Below are positions 60,501 to 64,000 of a stretch of 64,000 bases of DNA, one piece after another. The stretch is taken from positions 573,417 through 637,416 of the forward strand of contig NW_004797398.1 in assembly GCF_000002075.1 (NCBI RefSeq), read 5' to 3'. The translations under genes were made by a program, and so were the position numbers. Position 1 is the first letter of the stretch. The number at the start of each line of letters is the position of its first letter. This DNA comes from Aplysia californica (Eukaryota; Mollusca; Gastropoda; Aplysiida; Aplysiidae). A model generated the notes under the pieces. It did no database searches. It was not told where the DNA came from and saw nothing but the letters and a program-made list of their open reading frames with translations.

Positions 60501-63168
60501 TTTGAACAACTTAATATATGTGAGGCAGCGTGGTGGAATCAGGCTCTCGTCAATTTTTTGTCATATTGAGTTATAGGTATCATCTTAAAGCTTGTTCATT
60601 TGTCTTGCTTTCAATGAAAAATTACCCATCCATCTTCAATAGAAGTGGAGATATTTTGGATTGAAGGAGGTGGGGGAGGTCACCTGATTTAAGAGGTAAA
60701 ATTAGCGAGGAAATGGTCGCCAAAGCTTTGTAAATTCCAAAGCTGAAGAGTCCATGGAAACTGTAAATTTATATTTTTGTGCCTTTAATCAACGTTTTCG
60801 GTGAAATCCTCAAATATATGTGTTTGTAAATTGACATAAAAGGTATTGAGCCAAAAAAACAAAATTTGATAAAAATTGCTAAGCAGGGAGAAAACAGGTT
60901 TCATTATTTTGACGAGAGCCTGATTCCACCACGCTACCTCACATATTTTTATGTTCTGCAATGGAGATATTTGATACACAAATCACAGGCTACTTTATTG
61001 CAGCACGTTGATGGGAGAAAACGTTCCATAAAGATAATGTCAATCTGTTTTCAAACCAATGATCACTGACTTATTTGTGTTTTGCTTTTGTATATATGTG
61101 ATAATACATGTAGGCTATTACTTTTATTGATGCTAATGGCACTAGTCGTTTAATACGGACGACAACTACACGCATAAAATGACAGCATATTGTTCTCTAT
61201 GCCCTTGCATACTATTCATGAAAAAAAAAATTATTATCTCTCGTACACGCATAATTCAAGATTCTATAAAGATGGTGATTTGTGACCCAAGTAATGTTTC
61301 TATTCAGAACCAAGTCATTAGTAACTAGGTAATGTACACATATACATGTCGTTATGTCAGATTGATGGTTAGGGCAGAGTAGAGGGCGCTGGAACTTGGC
61401 TGGGTGAAAAAGGGGGCAGTGGGCCAAGAAAGTTTGAAAACTTTTGTGTTGTCATTTACTTAAAAAATGATCCGTTTTTTCTCCTTCTTTATCTTTGTAA
61501 ATAAAGTACTGCTATTGCGCAATCAGACCGTCACGCGAGTCGGTTATAACGGAATATTGTTGCTGCTGTGCACAGCGCAAAGACCAATTAAACATTATTA
61601 TAAAACCTTGCCAGTTGAGAAAGTTGTCGGTGATCCAGCGAAACAAAGAATGGGAGAGCCCACGCGAACCAACATTGAAGGTCGGAGCAACTGAGTAGGG
61701 AGAGTGTGGTATGCGCAGACACAAGCAGAACGCATCGCGTGATAGGCCAGCCCAGTCTAGTTTATGCATAGATCTACCGTGCCTCTCACTTCTCTGGTGC
61801 GGGATGGAGAGGTCACAATGCTGTGATAGTGATAGATGGATGGAATGAATGTGTGACGTGCACGAACAGATGCAACACACCACAGTGTGTGGTGGGGTGG
61901 GAGACAACACAGCGGGCGAGTTAGCCTAGAGCCAGAGCCCCTTCTTTCTGATCGCCAACGCCGATTTGTCCACATTACTAGTGCTAGAAAAAGAAACCTG
62001 ATTCGATTTTTGATAAAGTAAGACCTTGAGATCATGTTGAACAAATCATCATCAGGGGAAATACAAAAAGGAATAAACAGAACGCCAAACTCATAAATTA
62101 GGCCTACTTTACTATTTCCCTTACATTTATTACTGGATCTCTTGTAACGAGAATCCTGCTACAACGGACATTTCGCACCGGTCCCCTCCCTCTCGTTATA
62201 ACAGGATTCCACTGTAATATATTGACTGGTAGCGCAGTGTGACGCAAGTGCTGTGAAATAAGTTTATGCATGCATGCCAAGCAGTACATAGGCTTGTAAA
62301 ACACAAGTATTTGAACAGGCAAGCTTTTAGTACACAATATTTGCCTCTAAGGTAAAGGGTCTGGATCTGGAAACATATCTAAATGGTGTGTTTCGGAAAC
62401 TTCCTACTCTTTCATTCACAGTGGAGTCCACTTAAACTTGAATCTGCATGACCACTGGAATTTGTTCAGTTTTGCTGAGTTTTCCATTTAAAGAGGTTGC
62501 TTAACACTTTATCTCCAAGGGAGGTAAACCCACTACGCGCTGGCCCTTTTTTGGTGCTAAATCTAAAAATGACAAAAACGTCATTAAATGGGTCATTAAA
62601 TTGAAACTAGCCTACCTATTTTGATAGTTCCTCATCTAATGAATGAACTTCCGGTATAAGAGACCTGTTTTTGGCAATGGCCGAAAAGTAATTTGATGTC
62701 AAAGTCGTTGTAGAGGAATGTGCCCGAGCTGTCAGCGGCTCACCGGCAAAGTGGTTCCGACCACGAGCCGCTGGGAATGGCTTGCTAGAGATAAAGAGTT
62801 AAATAAAAGAAATCATAATTGGGAAATTTCTTTTCTTTCGGTTCTCCACTGTTTTCGGATTAACTATGTTCAATGTAAGTAGACTCTACTAGTAAGTTTC
62901 ATTTTAAAGCATCATACAATTTTACGTTGTTCTGTTTTGCAGTAATCATTATTTCTCTTATCATTTCTTTTATTCCAGTTTATTCCACCCACAATGGTGT
63001 CTACAAAGGAAAGAGGTTCTTCTTCTGTCCTCGTGGTCATGGTGCAATGGTCAAGTACTCTGAGATTAGTCAGTTGAACCCAATTCCACAAACTCGACCT
63101 GTATTGGGCAACCCCATGTTTCCAAGCTATGAAGCTGTTAAGAAAAGAAGGAAAGATAGACAGCAGAA
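57374..63168 (+). CDS. CAP-Gly domain protein, three exons seen, both ends missing
   Basis: CAP-Gly modules bind microtubule plus ends or tubulin C-terminal EEY tails (family knowledge). Three exons join in phase: 57374-57551, 58070-58150, 62979-63168. In order: a Cys cluster CSCAPC; the CAP-Gly entry GDRVVVHGKHAGVVKYVG; an unusual insert LADDHIIAPEMHVGVHLY; then THNGVYKGKRFFFCPRGHG and AMVKYSEI. A basic tail follows (KKRRKDRQQK), and the last exon ends phase 2 at a GTAAGT donor, so the protein continues beyond 64000. The usual GKNDG is replaced by THNG. I could not match it to CLIP, DCTN1, TBCB/E, CYLD, CEP350 or KIF13B. The 5' start is unresolved. The large second intron hosts a decayed hAT transposon. 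Confidence 0.8.
58070..58150 (+). CDS. CAP-Gly gene exon: middle of the domain
   Basis: Acceptor TTTATCCCTAG, then VVKYVGLADDHIIAPEMHVG and VHLYDN, donor GTGAGG. 81 bases; phase fits both neighbours exactly. Confidence 0.8.
59144..60240 (+). pseudogene. hAT transposase (ZBED5/SCAND3/FAM200-like) relic
   Basis: Plus-strand pieces in order: CATDGAPSMTGQYSGFMSFL, VLTVHCVIHRQHLMAKK, VNKIKAHALNSRLFQQLC, HTEVWWLSQGHCLTRLF, LQGDDINLIQAKS, KIPDWVLDPF, and near the end ERGFSAVTRLLTKQRNKL. TDGAPSM carries a catalytic Asp of the hAT DDE set. At least three frame changes and several stops. The N-terminal BED finger was not found. Confidence 0.85.
60519..60943. mobile_element. MITE family M1, copy 4, best ends
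   Basis: Long inverted repeats: TGTGAGGCAGCGTGGTGG at the left and TGTGAGGTAGCGTGGTGG on the opposite strand at the right, both continuing AATCAGGCTCTCGTCAA. Flanked by TA on both sides, as for Tc1/mariner-type elements. No coding capacity. Inserted inside the decayed hAT element. Confidence 0.88.
61450..62978. other. rest of the CAP-Gly intron
   Basis: Apart from the small pogo/Tigger fragment at 62140-62217, nothing identified. Confidence 0.5.
62140..62217. mobile_element. short pogo/Tigger-like terminal fragment
   Basis: The right end inverted reads TTACAGTGGAATCCTGTTAT then AACGAGAGGG, a Tigger/pogo-style terminus. The left part repeats CTTGTAACGAGAATCCTGCT in inverted sense. About 78 bp. 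Confidence 0.45.
62979..63168 (+). CDS. CAP-Gly gene exon: end of the domain and basic tail
   Basis: Acceptor TTTTATTCCAG. Encodes VYSTHNGVYKGKRFFFCPRG then HGAMVKYSEISQLNPIPQ and a Lys/Arg-rich tail. KGKRFFFCP..HG.MV matches the conserved C-terminal half of CAP-Gly. Donor GTAAGT, phase 2. Confidence 0.85.
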
Positions 63169-64000
63169 GTAAGTCCTGACTTTTGAAATGTGGAAATGAC
63201 CCATTTTCTTTATGATCATGAATGGTTGAGCCAAAGTAATGAATGAGGCATGTTTTCTAGGTCTATGCATGCAGACCTTTTATGCAGATGAGAGTAAAGC
63301 TAAGCTAAAATTTTGACCTCAAATCTAGGTTGAACTTTTATTTAGACATACAAACGCACGGTCACTCCCTCTAAACGCACGCTCCGATCTGCGAAACACG
63401 CCGACAAGTTAAGCTTGGCAAGGGGAAATTTTCATTACAACCTGCACAGCCTGCATAAGACAAGCCTAGAATTTACTAGAAAACCGGATATTTGGTGAGA
63501 GTGCCGCTCACACCGCACAAAGAGAGTGATGGACAGCGTTTACACACCCTACTTTCCACTGACGCTTAGGTGTCGGTCTAGGGCTGGTGGGTTAAATGTT
63601 GGGGGGGGGATTTGGGGGGCTAAAATGTTTTTTGATTGGTCACTGGAAATGTATCTTTGAGAGAAGGTTTCTGACTGGTCTTTGAGTGACTGCGTGTAAT
63701 GTTTAGTTATAACTAGGCCTGATGCATGACACGCGCGAATGCCGTAAAACACTAGACAGGCCTTTATAGGATTTTAAAGATTAGCAAAGTAAGCCTAATC
63801 AGCTGTACTCGAAGAACTTATAACGTGCTTGTTCAACGAATCACAAGAGAAAATGTTTCTCGGGGATGATTCTGAATGATTGAATTTACGGTCGGGGGTG
63901 GTCACTTGGAAAGCCACGTGGCTGGTCCGTCATCTCTATGACTATGACAAACAGTTTCCTCTTAGGCTATCTGTTCCCGACGTTTACAGTGCATATTCAT
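63169..64000. other. intron of the CAP-Gly gene running out of the window
   Basis: Begins with the GTAAGT donor. No further exon seen; G-run at about 63601-63609. Confidence 0.55.

Larger units (their letters stand above)
58686..61446 (+). mobile_element. hAT transposon of the ZBED/FAM200-like group, decayed
   Basis: Left end CAGTGATTTTCAAAGTGG is a classic hAT terminus; the right end keeps AAGTTTGAAAACTTTTG and the subterminal GAGGGCGCTGGAAC. The 8-bp duplication is no longer recognisable. A transposase relic lies at 59144-60240 and a younger MITE at 60519-60943. Confidence 0.78.

Overview
This is a window of animal nuclear DNA: intron-rich genes with GT/AG junctions, AT-rich introns, SINEs, LINEs, DNA transposons, microsatellites and two runs of N (assembly gaps). 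The mix of an RTE-type LINE, several MITE families and invertebrate-style single-copy genes suggests a lophotrochozoan, probably a mollusc. That placement is an inference, not a proof.

Two host genes can be supported. The main one fills the minus strand from 41996 down to 8307: a P4-ATPase (lipid flippase) of the ATP9A/ATP9B (yeast Neo1) subfamily. I resolved 24 coding exons with consistent phases, which together encode the last 1088 residues and the stop codon. Only a short 5' coding exon upstream of 41996 was not found. A repeat-free, U-rich (in mRNA sense) stretch from 8306 to about 3880 is a good candidate for its long 3' UTR. The second gene is on the plus strand from at least 57374 to 63168 and continues out of the window. 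Three exons there encode a CAP-Gly microtubule-binding domain. A GA-rich, CpG-containing, ATGGCG-bearing segment near 54.9 kb may be its promoter.

The rest is a layered record of mobile elements. At 1-3500 there is a nest of SINEs and a MITE. At 9553-13465 lies a full-length, decayed RTE-type LINE with a 12-bp target duplication, which itself carries a 606-bp hAT-like MITE with its own 8-bp duplication. Introns of the ATPase gene carry SINE-A and SINE-B copies, two LINE 3' fragments, a C-rich inverted-repeat element, a tRNA-type SINE and a TA-flanked MITE family. The region 42-54 kb holds LINE scraps, a mariner relic and a pogo-like MITE. The large intron of the CAP-Gly gene holds a decayed ZBED-type hAT transposon that was itself hit by a MITE.

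The most striking observation is at 41391-41820. A SINE-B insertion has a 10-bp target duplication that spans the exon/intron boundary of the ATPase gene, so the 5' splice site now exists twice, 420 bp apart. I found no unknown multi-gene system. The novelty here lies in the SINE families with a shared 3' module, the nested insertions, the perfect hairpins near the CAP-Gly promoter, and an atypical CAP-Gly protein that I could not name.
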